Assembly: GCA_007123265.1 (NCBI GenBank)
Contig: SKLK01000078.1
Span: forward strand, 1-33,389
Length of the DNA: 33,389 bases
Source of the DNA: Kiritimatiellia bacterium
GTDB taxonomy: Bacteria; Verrucomicrobiota; Kiritimatiellia; SLAD01
Direction of reading: 5' to 3'
Of this stretch, positions 19,502-27,879 are shown one piece after another. The notes under the pieces are model-generated. The model searched no databases. It was not told where the DNA came from and saw only the letters and a program-made list of their open reading frames with translations. Position numbers and translations under genes: made by a program. Numbering within the stretch: position 1 is the first letter of the stretch; each line of letters starts with the position of its first letter.

Positions 19502-19579
19502 TCCGTCGCCCCGATGCGCCCAAGGGCACGCTGGTGGGGGGGATAGCTCCTTACAACCGGCGTGCAACGGAACTACCGG

Positions 19580-20629
19580 ATGAGTGATGTTTCTGTAGCA
19601 GCCGAACCCGCTTACGGCATCGTGTTGGCGGGTGATATGGACCTAATCCGCAGATCGCATGACCGCTTCCAGGAATTGGCAGTGGACTGTGATCATATGG
19701 CCGACGCGGTACCCGTAAAACCGCGCCCGGCCCGCACGGTGGCAACCGAGGTCTCGACGGAAGGACCGGGAACTTTCCTCGGCAATGAACGCCGCACAAT
19801 CACCTTAAAACCCTCTGATCAGCCCGGTTGGTGGTTTAATCGATGTGACCACACGGATTATCTGCCGGTTGGTGTTTCGGTTATGAATGTGTGGACGACC
19901 GGTAGCGTCGTCAGCAATATCGTCTTGCGCAGTGGCCCGCCCAGCAATTATATCCGTATGGTCGAGCACATGATCGCACTGCGGCTGGGTCGGGACGTCG
20001 ACCACCTGGTAATCGAACTGAGTTCCGGCGATCCGCCCCTGTTTGACCGGGGCAGTTTGGACTTACTGGAGGCCCTTGACGCTGCGGGTCGGCAGGATGT
20101 GCCGGGAACGGTCGACTATGTCACCGTCAAGGAGACCGTGACGGTTGGCGGTCCGTCCGGCAGCTTTCTGACGCTCATGCCGGCGGATCCGCATCGCCCC
20201 ATGCTGACGCTGGACTGTGCCGTTGACTTTAAGACCGCCATTGGCCAACAGCGCATTCGCTTTCCGGTCACCGAAGAGCATTTCACCTATGGGGCCGCGG
20301 CGCGCACCAATTCCTCGGCGTCCAAGAAGCTTTATTGCCAGACGATTGGCAAGTGCTTTGCCGATATCAGAAATCTCGGTTACACGGAAAAGAATGTGCT
20401 GATTGCCGGACGACGAAAGTATTTAAATGAGCCGGCCTTGATGCATAATGGAAAATCGTTGGAGGCGGTTTGGCATCGCGCGGTACTGGACTTGCTGGCG
20501 GCGCTGGCATTAATCGATCGCGGCCGCTTTCTCGGACATGTGGTGTCCTACAAGGCGGGCCACACGTTGGACGTGCAAATGATCCGATTGCTATATCAGT
20601 TGGATCTGTTAAAGTCCGTCAAAATTTAA
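19580..20629 (+). CDS. lpxC: divergent LpxC-like UDP-3-O-acyl-N-acetylglucosamine deacetylase
   Basis: Zn-ligand and catalytic motifs recognisable: MVEHMIAL, WHRAVLD, VSYKAGHTLD. Overall divergent. Start taken as ATG 19580; the ORF-track GTG at 19562 is an alternative. Confidence 0.7.
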   Translation: MSDVSVAAEPAYGIVLAGDMDLIRRSHDRFQELAVDCDHMADAVPVKPRPARTVATEVSTEGPGTFLGNERRTITLKPSDQPGWWFNRCDHTDYLPVGVSVMNVWTTGSVVSNIVLRSGPPSNYIRMVEHMIALRLGRDVDHLVIELSSGDPPLFDRGSLDLLEALDAAGRQDVPGTVDYVTVKETVTVGGPSGSFLTLMPADPHRPMLTLDCAVDFKTAIGQQRIRFPVTEEHFTYGAAARTNSSASKKLYCQTIGKCFADIRNLGYTEKNVLIAGRRKYLNEPALMHNGKSLEAVWHRAVLDLLAALALIDRGRFLGHVVSYKAGHTLDVQMIRLLYQLDLLKSVKI

Positions 20630-20696
20630 AATGCCGTAAAGGTATTTTGCCCGTCGGGATGGCCCGGCGGTTCACCCTCAGAAACAGGAGCTATAC

Positions 20697-21452
20697 ATGA
20701 AAAAGAACTATACGTGGAGTCGTCTGCTTGTGCTGGGCGCTCTCTTCGTTGGTGTGACGGTACAGGCCGACAGTGACGAAGCAGCGAAAGATTCAAAATC
20801 AGATGTCACCTTTAGCGCCGGTCTTACCTGGACGGACGGCAACAGTGACACCTTACGCGGGAATGCCGCCGTATTATACGAAGGCGAAAAGGAACGATGG
20901 GGGTCCGTTCGCGCGGGCGTCGAAGGGAATTATGGCTATACCCGCACCGACGGGGAACGGGAAACGGACGTCGAAAATGTCCGCGCCTACATTAACGCCC
21001 GTAAACCGCTGGCCAAACATATTTATGGGGCGCTAAACTTTTCCTTCCTCCATGATGGTCAAGCCGACGTGGATTATCGCTTTATTCTCGGTCCCGGCTT
21101 GGGTATCGCGGCGTTCAAAAATGAGTCGACCGAGCTGACATTCGAGATTGGTCCTTCGTACGTCTGGGAAAAAGAAGACGGGGTCACGGATGATTATCTA
21201 GCCCTGCGATTTGCCCAGCGACTGGACCACCGCATTAGCGAGACCGCCCGCGTCTGGCAACAAGTCGAATATCTACCGAATGCCGAGAAATTCAGCGATT
21301 ACCTGTTGTTTTCCGAAATCGGCATTAGCGCTGATCTGACCCAGCGTTTGGCCCTACGCCTAGTGGCTCAAAGTGCGTACAACAATAAGCCGGCGGCGGA
21401 CACGGAGCGGCACGACCTAACCGTGATCACCGGGTTAAGTTTTACCCTCTAA
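20697..21452 (+). CDS. DUF481-like outer-membrane beta-barrel protein
   Basis: Signal peptide; VTFSAGLTWTDGNSDTLRGNA, GPGLGIAAFKNESTELTFEIGPSYVWE, C-terminal LTVITGLSFTL. Confidence 0.8.
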   Translation: MKKNYTWSRLLVLGALFVGVTVQADSDEAAKDSKSDVTFSAGLTWTDGNSDTLRGNAAVLYEGEKERWGSVRAGVEGNYGYTRTDGERETDVENVRAYINARKPLAKHIYGALNFSFLHDGQADVDYRFILGPGLGIAAFKNESTELTFEIGPSYVWEKEDGVTDDYLALRFAQRLDHRISETARVWQQVEYLPNAEKFSDYLLFSEIGISADLTQRLALRLVAQSAYNNKPAADTERHDLTVITGLSFTL

Positions 21453-22577
21453 GAGATCTGCTCCAATCAGTTTGGCGGCTGTGGCGGCCGCATCGACATC
21501 GCCCAGACGGGCGGCGATGCCTTGCAAACCGGCAAGCATCGCTGCGCGTTCGGGCGTTTCGTCTATCAGGTCTTGCATGGCTGCGGCCATGGCAGTGGGC
21601 ATGGCTGCTTCTTGAAGGAACTCCGGGCAGAGCAATTTGTCGGCGACAATATTGACCATGCCGAGGTAGGGCACCCGGATTAATCGCTTGCCGAACCAAT
21701 AGGTTAGCGGCGCGGTTTTATAGACCACGATCATCGGACACTCCATCAACGCCGTCTCAATGGTGGCCGTGCCTGACGCCACCATGGCCGCCCGCGCTTG
21801 GCGCAGGACCTGCCGCGTTTCCCCCTGCACCACCGCCACGGGCAAGTCGGTATGCGCCTCCAAGTAAGGTTCGATTAACGCAGCAATGCGCGCGGAAGGC
21901 GCGGCAATAAGAAACGTGCAGGACGGCCGCTGTTGCTTTAGTCGCTCGGCGGCCTCTAACATCACCGGCAGAATCCGTTCAATTTCCTGGCGACGGCTGC
22001 CGGGCAACACGGCCACACGCGTATCGCCAGGCGGCCAAGGCAGGTCTACGGCGGGAGCCACCAAGGCGCGTTGGGTGGCGGCAACCAATGGATGTCCGAC
22101 AAAATCGACGCGCAGGCCTGTATCCTTGAAGACCTCCACTTCGAAGGGGAAAATCACCAGCAGATGATCGACCCATTGCGCCATGCGCTTCATCCGCGAG
22201 CGATGCCAGGCCCAAACTTGGGGACAGATATAATAGATCACCTTGATCCCCCGCCGATGGGCTTCCCGGGCGAACCGCAAATTAAATCCCGGATAATCGA
22301 CAAGCAACACTGCGTCCGGTCGTTTTTCCTCCATGCGCCGGACCAAGTCGTTGAAGACGCGCCGAAAGAAGCCATAGCGTTTAAGCACTTCATATAAGCC
22401 CAGCACCGCCATGTCGCGCACATCGTACAGGATATCCATACCGGTGCGTCGAAGAGCATCGCCCCCAACCCCCCAAACCGACCAATCGGGATTCTCGCGT
22501 TGCAGCGCCTCGACAATCGGTGCTACGTGCATATCCCCGGAGATTTCCCCCGCGACGACCAGCAACGATCGGCTCAC
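21435..22577 (-). CDS. lpxB: lipid-A-disaccharide synthase
   Basis: VVAGEISGDMHVAPIVEAL, DAVLLVDYPGFNLRFA, IYYICPQVWAWHRSRMKRM, FVGHPLV, VAVLPGSRRQEIERILPVMLEAA, VASGTATIETALMECPMIVVYK. Confidence 0.97.
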   Translation of the reverse strand: MSRSLLVVAGEISGDMHVAPIVEALQRENPDWSVWGVGGDALRRTGMDILYDVRDMAVLGLYEVLKRYGFFRRVFNDLVRRMEEKRPDAVLLVDYPGFNLRFAREAHRRGIKVIYYICPQVWAWHRSRMKRMAQWVDHLLVIFPFEVEVFKDTGLRVDFVGHPLVAATQRALVAPAVDLPWPPGDTRVAVLPGSRRQEIERILPVMLEAAERLKQQRPSCTFLIAAPSARIAALIEPYLEAHTDLPVAVVQGETRQVLRQARAAMVASGTATIETALMECPMIVVYKTAPLTYWFGKRLIRVPYLGMVNIVADKLLCPEFLQEAAMPTAMAAAMQDLIDETPERAAMLAGLQGIAARLGDVDAAATAAKLIGADLLEGKT

Positions 22578-23527
22578 GAAGCGCCCTCACTCAAGCGCCG
22601 GATGATGTCGATGGCCAAATTCAGCGCCTGCGCCGCATGTTCACCCGACACCACCGGCTGATCGCGCCGGGCCACACACGCAACGAACGACTGCAACTGA
22701 TGGGCCAGCGGCTCCCCTTTTTCGATCGGCACCTCGGCCCGCTCAAACGATTGGCCAGCACGGGTATATACTTCGCCGCTTTGGTTTTGGTAATCGAGCG
22801 AGATATAGGCTGCGTCAAGGAATACCCGGATTTTGCGCATGCGTTCCGGGCTGATGCGGCTGGCGGTGATGTTGGCGACACAGCCGTTTTCGAAGGCAAG
22901 TCGGACATTGGCAATGTCCTCCGTCGGACTCAACACCGGGGCGCCCACGGCATGGATGGACTTCACAGGTGACCGCACCAAGTGCAGGATTACTTCGATA
23001 TCATGAATCATCAAATCCAATACGACACTCACCTCGGTGCCACGGGGATGGAGTCCTTCCCGCGGTGGCGGATACGGGGCCAATCGGTGCGCCTCAATGA
23101 AGCGGGGCTGGCGGGCGACCTGTTCCAAATAGCTGAGGACGGGATTGAATCGCTCCACATGCCCCACCTGAACAATCACGTTATGGGTCCGGGCCAACTG
23201 GACCAAGGCCTCCGCCTCCGCGGTGGTAGCGGCGATCGGCTTTTCAATCAGGACATGACGCTTGGCCTCTATCAGGGTGCCGGCCACCTCGCGATGGAGG
23301 TCGGTCGGAACCACCACGCTCACCGCCTCAGCGCGCTCGGCCAACTCCTCGAGGCTGGCACAAGCATGCACACCGTGCCGATCGGCAATTTCGCGGGCCC
23401 GCTTCTGGTCCACGTCGTATACACCGACCAGTTCGGCATCCTGTAGCTCATGGTAGATACGGGCGTGGTGTTGTCCCAGTGCCCCGGTACCCACTACGCC
23501 GACTTGAACGGATCGTTTTGCCATCAT
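22574..23527 (-). CDS. Gfo/Idh/MocA family oxidoreductase
   Basis: VGVVGTGALGQHHARIYHEL Rossmann motif, HVLIEKPIAATTAEAEALV. Start taken at MMAKRSVQ (23527), overlapping the lpxI stop as ATGA; stop overlaps the lpxB GTG start. Confidence 0.9.
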   Translation of the reverse strand: MMAKRSVQVGVVGTGALGQHHARIYHELQDAELVGVYDVDQKRAREIADRHGVHACASLEELAERAEAVSVVVPTDLHREVAGTLIEAKRHVLIEKPIAATTAEAEALVQLARTHNVIVQVGHVERFNPVLSYLEQVARQPRFIEAHRLAPYPPPREGLHPRGTEVSVVLDLMIHDIEVILHLVRSPVKSIHAVGAPVLSPTEDIANVRLAFENGCVANITASRISPERMRKIRVFLDAAYISLDYQNQSGEVYTRAGQSFERAEVPIEKGEPLAHQLQSFVACVARRDQPVVSGEHAAQALNLAIDIIRRLSEGAS

Positions 23528-24393
23528 GTACTCCCCTCCGCTAACGCCATCGACCGGCCACCTGTCTGACGGTCCATATCCACGGCGATGAGCCGTATAC
23601 CCCATTGTCCGGCCAATTTAATCATTTCCACCTGATCTAAAAGGATTGTGCGGTGCGCCTCCACCGCCAGTACCGCCGCGCGCGCCCGCTTCATGTTGCG
23701 TAAGGTCCGCTCACCGATCACGGGAATATCAAAACGCATATCATGGCCTTGCTTGGCGGCCTTCACCACGACCGCACCGGGGCCGCCCAAGCGCCCGGCA
23801 CGTTTGATGGTCTCGTCCGTCCCTTCAAAGGCTTCCACGGCCAGAATGGTACCGGCTTTAATCACGACGGTCTGACCGATATCGAGGCCACTGGTCGCTT
23901 TAGCGACGCGAACACCCAAGGCGACGTCCGCTTGCTGTTGCTCGTCCAAGGGATCGCCGGTCAAGGGGCCGGGAGCGGGCATCGCGGCTTCCATGTAGCT
24001 ATGGGCCTCGACCAATTCGAGGCCGATAGCGGCCAGTTCATCGGCAATCGCGCCAAAAATGGAGTGGGCGTTGCGTTCCTTCAGCCCGCGCAATAAGCGC
24101 AGCAACGCGGCATCCATACGGACATTGAACAGATGCGTGGGCTTGATTTGACCGGCCATAACCACCCGGCGCACGCCACTGGCCTTGAGTGTTTCGAGTA
24201 ACGGGGCCAACTGCCCCAGATGCATCCAATGGACTTCCGAGGCCACGGCCTCAATCCGGCGGTCGGTCTCACGCTTAAAGGCAATGGCCACGATCCGTTC
24301 CACGCCTTGGCGGCGGGCCGACGCGGCCAGTACCCGCGGATACGCCCCGCGCCCCGCTATGATAGCCAATGCCTTATCGTCATGCTGTTCCAT
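23524..24393 (-). CDS. lpxI: UDP-2,3-diacylglucosamine pyrophosphatase LpxI (DUF1009 family)
   Basis: LAIIAGRGAYPRVLAASARRQG, VRRVVMAGQIK, QQQADVALGVRVAKATSGLDIGQTVVIKAGTILAVEAFEGTDETIKR, DMRFDIPVIGERTL, EMIKLAGQWGIRLIAVD. Start set at MEQHDDKALAI. Confidence 0.92.
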   Translation of the reverse strand: MEQHDDKALAIIAGRGAYPRVLAASARRQGVERIVAIAFKRETDRRIEAVASEVHWMHLGQLAPLLETLKASGVRRVVMAGQIKPTHLFNVRMDAALLRLLRGLKERNAHSIFGAIADELAAIGLELVEAHSYMEAAMPAPGPLTGDPLDEQQQADVALGVRVAKATSGLDIGQTVVIKAGTILAVEAFEGTDETIKRAGRLGGPGAVVVKAAKQGHDMRFDIPVIGERTLRNMKRARAAVLAVEAHRTILLDQVEMIKLAGQWGIRLIAVDMDRQTGGRSMALAEGST

Positions 24394-24492
24394 GGTGCCC
24401 GAGTATGCCAGAGTGGCGCGGGGTAAACAACACCTTGCATGCGGCAAGAAGCGAGAATCCGTAGAATTGGCCAGCCGGGGCGGCTTCGATGA

Positions 24493-25008
24493 TTAATCGG
24501 CGCTGATTCGATGAAATTGCAGACGCTCCACCGCCACGGCCAGCGACCGGCGATCCGCACCCAAACGGGTGGTGTAGGCGGCGCGCAGCGTAATCCGGTT
24601 TGGCCCTGACTGCCAGTACACGGCGGGAACCGCTGTCGTATAGGCATGAAACGCCGAATCATCCTTGGCCAACCATTCCGTCACATAACGGTTGTTAATA
24701 AACAAGCCAATGCGTTGTCTTCGGTATGGTTGATGGGCGATACCCGTAATCAGGGTGAGCGTAACCGCTTCCGGCTCGGTCCAGTCCCAATACAGATCGG
24801 CCTCCATCGCGATCATCCATCGGAAGGTCCGCTCGGGGTTGGTTTCCGCGTGACTCCATCCCCGCCCGATCCAATCAGCTTCCGCCACCGCCCCGGGCAC
24901 GATCTCGTGAATCAGCTCCGCACCCGCCGATACGGCTGTAGCGGCCCCCCCCCCCCAGACGATGCCGGCAAGCAGGATGGAACCTACACGCAACCAACCA
25001 CGAGTCAT
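24493..25008 (-). CDS. small secreted protein of unknown function
   Basis: From ATG 25008: MTRGWLRVGSILLAGIVWGGGAATAVSAG signal peptide, then a 140-aa beta-rich domain (DWIGRGWSHAETNPERTFRWM...RIGLFINNRYVTEWL). ATGA overlap with the upstream mutase stop; the ORF-track N-terminal extension is antisense-like and unlikely. Confidence 0.7.
   Translation of the reverse strand: MTRGWLRVGSILLAGIVWGGGAATAVSAGAELIHEIVPGAVAEADWIGRGWSHAETNPERTFRWMIAMEADLYWDWTEPEAVTLTLITGIAHQPYRRQRIGLFINNRYVTEWLAKDDSAFHAYTTAVPAVYWQSGPNRITLRAAYTTRLGADRRSLAVAVERLQFHRISAD
24945..24956 (-). repeat. 12-nt homopolymer (C on +, G on coding strand) inside the signal-peptide region
   Basis: GCGG-CCCCCCCCCCCC-AGAC on the + strand; encodes W-GGG-A in the 24493-25008 ORF. 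Confidence 0.95.
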
Positions 25009-26366
25009 TGTGATTTTGCCCCGGCCAAGCGGTGTTTGACTTGATCGATTAATGCCTCGCTTTCGTCGATGGTTGGCGCCTCGGCAATGATACGCAATAC
25101 GGGCTCGGTGTTGGAGCGACGCACCTGCACCCAACGGTCTCCCATATCGATGAAGAGTCCATCCACGTTCGTGATATCGTGATCGGCATATTGCTGCCGC
25201 AAATGCCGCAGTAGGTCCGGCGCATCGCCACTGCCAATCGGAATCTTTTCCTTCACCAATGCGTAGCGAGGAATGTCGGCGCATAACTCGCTGATCGATC
25301 GTCCGGAAACAGCCATCCACTCCAGAATCACCGCCATCGCGCCGTAACTATCTCGACAGGGATGGATAGCAGGAATGATGATGCCGCCGGTATGCTCGCC
25401 ACCGACGACGGCCCCGGTTTGGCGCATGACGGCGGACACATGCACCTCGCCGGTTTTACTCCGCGTCAAGGAGCAGCCCGCCGCTTGCGCCACTGCGGCC
25501 ACCGTCTGACCGGCGCTAAAGTTGGCCACGACCGGTCCCTTCCCATGCATGGCCAGCACCGCCTGTATCGCCAACGCCACGGTCATTTCCTCGCCAATCG
25601 GTTGCCCGGTCTCGTCGACAACGGCGAGCCGGTCGCCATCGGGATCCTGAGCGAATCCGACCGCATAGGCCCCTCCGCGCATTACGTCGCATAGCGCGTC
25701 CAAATGCTGTGCCAAGGGCTCCGGCTCACGCTCAAACGCCCCACTGGGGGTATCGAACAAGGTCGTCACGCGACAGCCCAACGACTTCTCCAGAAAGGGC
25801 CGGGTATAAATCGCGCCCACCCCGTTGCAACAATCCACTGCCACCGGAAATTGCCTCCCCCGAATCGCAGCATGATCGACATACCGCAGGATCTTCTCCA
25901 CATGGGGTTCCATTGCGCCTTCGCGGATCTGCACACTGCGCATATCCGTTTCTGGAACCAGCGGAAAATCCTGTTGATGATAAATATCAAACAATTCCTC
26001 GGCATGCACCGCATCAAAAAAGAGCCCGCGCCGGTCCACGAACTTGAGTGCGTTCCATTCCGCGCTATTGTGGCTGGCGGTGATCATGATCCCGCCGCGC
26101 GCCCCCTCCTTTCGCACCAGGTACAGCAACGAAGGCGTCGGAATGACGCCCACCAGAACCGGCTTACAACCGGCGCTGATCAGGCCGGCCACCACCGCAT
26201 GCTCAATCATCACCCCGGTGGGTCGCGTATCGCGGCCTACGAGAACGACACCGCCTCGTACAAATGTGCCCAGTGCCTGCGCAAATGCTGCAGCAACTTG
26301 AGGGGTAAATGATTCCCCGACCACGCCGCGCACACCGGATAAACCAATTTTCAGGGCATAATTCAT
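25005..26366 (-). CDS. glmM: phosphoglucosamine mutase / phosphohexomutase, motifs intact
   Basis: KIGLSGVRGVVGESFTPQVA, MITASHNSAEWNALKF catalytic Ser loop, DPDGDRLAVVD metal loop, GGEHTGG sugar loop, RRSNTEPVLRIIAEA phosphate loop. Confidence 0.88.
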   Translation of the reverse strand: MNYALKIGLSGVRGVVGESFTPQVAAAFAQALGTFVRGGVVLVGRDTRPTGVMIEHAVVAGLISAGCKPVLVGVIPTPSLLYLVRKEGARGGIMITASHNSAEWNALKFVDRRGLFFDAVHAEELFDIYHQQDFPLVPETDMRSVQIREGAMEPHVEKILRYVDHAAIRGRQFPVAVDCCNGVGAIYTRPFLEKSLGCRVTTLFDTPSGAFEREPEPLAQHLDALCDVMRGGAYAVGFAQDPDGDRLAVVDETGQPIGEEMTVALAIQAVLAMHGKGPVVANFSAGQTVAAVAQAAGCSLTRSKTGEVHVSAVMRQTGAVVGGEHTGGIIIPAIHPCRDSYGAMAVILEWMAVSGRSISELCADIPRYALVKEKIPIGSGDAPDLLRHLRQQYADHDITNVDGLFIDMGDRWVQVRRSNTEPVLRIIAEAPTIDESEALIDQVKHRLAGAKSQ

Positions 26367-27718
26367 AGCCCCTCCAATAAAAGGCGCATGGCTTCATCGG
26401 CCCGCTGCTCGGCCAAGGAAGCCTCTCGAGCCTCGGCGATCACGCGAATCAATTGCTGTGTTTGCGAGGCCCGCACATGAATCCAGCTATCGGCCCAATC
26501 CACCCGGAACCCGTCCGTCACATCTACTTTCCCGTCGCCGACAAACGCCGGCCGCTCTTTGAGAATGTCCAGTGCCCGATACCCTTCGCGTGAGCCGCAC
26601 GGCACACTGCGTTTTACAATGTGATAACGCGGCAAGGCATTCACCAGAGCCGACAACGGTTGCTCACTTTCGGCCATTGCTTCCAGCGCGCGCGCCATCA
26701 TCAAAAATCCATCAAACGCCGGCGAAAATGCCGGATCGGCCACGCTACCACTGCCTTCGCCACCCAGCGTGGCTTGATGATCCCGCACGGCCGACATCAC
26801 ATAGGCTTGTCCAACACGCGTCTTCACGACAGGCGCTTGGTGACGCGCGGCCAAATCATCCACGGTTCGGGTCGTGCACCCATTCGTGACCACCGTCCCC
26901 GAGCGCCGGGCCAGCATGTGATTGGCGATCAGCGCCAAGGTATATTCCTCGCTGGTAGGTTCGCCCGCCTCGGTCACGATCGACATCCGGCCCATATCGC
27001 TGCTCAGCACGAATCCGGCATCGCCCCGCACATGCGAAATGATCGAAGCCATTTGCAGGGCACTGCGTGGCCGGGGTTCGGGTTCGCGGGCCAGGTAACC
27101 TGACGGTTGGGCGTTAATGGGGATCAGACGCAGATTGAATTGTTGCGCGAAAGGCGCTAAGTAGGCGCACCCGGCGCCGCCGACGGGGTCAATTAACACC
27201 GTAAAACCAGCTTCACGAATAGCTTCCGCATTCACATGCTTGACGAGGGCGTCAAAGTAGGCGGTGCCGACATCGTGCATGGGCGCAATGGTCCCCATGC
27301 GCTGCCAATCCTGCTTGAGAAAATTGCGGCCATGGTAACTATCCAGTACCGCCTCGCCGCCCCAAGGCTCCAGCACGGCACCGTCAGCGCCGATCAGGGT
27401 CATCGCGTTCCAGCCCATGGAATTGTGTCCGCCGGAAACGGATAACGCGCCGGCCGCGCCCAGGCGGGGTACGGCAAATTGCACGAGGGGCGTGGGGCAG
27501 ACCCCCAAATCCACCACGTCACAACCGGCGCTAAGCAATCCCGACACCGCCGCCGCATGCAGCATAGGGCTGGAGGTACGGGTATCCCTGCCGATCAGCA
27601 CACGTCCTCCCTCGACATAGGTGGCAAAGGCGGAAGCGAAGTCAATGATCAGCAGTGGCGGCAACGATTCACCAGCAAAGCCGCGTAATCCAAAACTCGC
27701 GAGACGCAATTTGTTCAT
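26363..27718 (-). CDS. phosphohexomutase paralogue with degenerate active site, predicted pseudoenzyme
   Basis: Same fold landmarks (LASFGLRGFAGESLPP, VLIGRDTRTSS), but SGGHNSMGWN, SSDMGRMSIV, GGEGSGS and RASQTQQLIRVIAEA replace the canonical loops. Stop overlaps the next start (ATGA). Confidence 0.88.
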   Translation of the reverse strand: MNKLRLASFGLRGFAGESLPPLLIIDFASAFATYVEGGRVLIGRDTRTSSPMLHAAAVSGLLSAGCDVVDLGVCPTPLVQFAVPRLGAAGALSVSGGHNSMGWNAMTLIGADGAVLEPWGGEAVLDSYHGRNFLKQDWQRMGTIAPMHDVGTAYFDALVKHVNAEAIREAGFTVLIDPVGGAGCAYLAPFAQQFNLRLIPINAQPSGYLAREPEPRPRSALQMASIISHVRGDAGFVLSSDMGRMSIVTEAGEPTSEEYTLALIANHMLARRSGTVVTNGCTTRTVDDLAARHQAPVVKTRVGQAYVMSAVRDHQATLGGEGSGSVADPAFSPAFDGFLMMARALEAMAESEQPLSALVNALPRYHIVKRSVPCGSREGYRALDILKERPAFVGDGKVDVTDGFRVDWADSWIHVRASQTQQLIRVIAEAREASLAEQRADEAMRLLLEGL

Positions 27719-27879
27719 GCCGACATGATCCCCTCACCCTTCCGTAGTCAACGCATAGCACACCCCCGTCCACAACACACGCCCAAAAAAAACATCGCTC
27801 TGCTATAGACGGAATCGGCCAAGTTGTCTATTATACGCCGTTTCCGAAAGATTTCAGGCGAAAGGACAGTCATTTCCTC

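Noticed and set aside
23528-23605. Extension MGYTAHRRGYGPSDRWPVDGVSGGEY of the Gfo/Idh ORF
   Set aside because: Overlaps the end of lpxI out of frame; the Rossmann motif begins directly after MMAKRS at 23527.
25009-25320. N-terminal extension of the 24493-25320 minus-strand ORF
   Set aside because: It is the wrong-frame reading of the glmM coding sequence; the ATG at 25008 starts a signal peptide with ATGA coupling.
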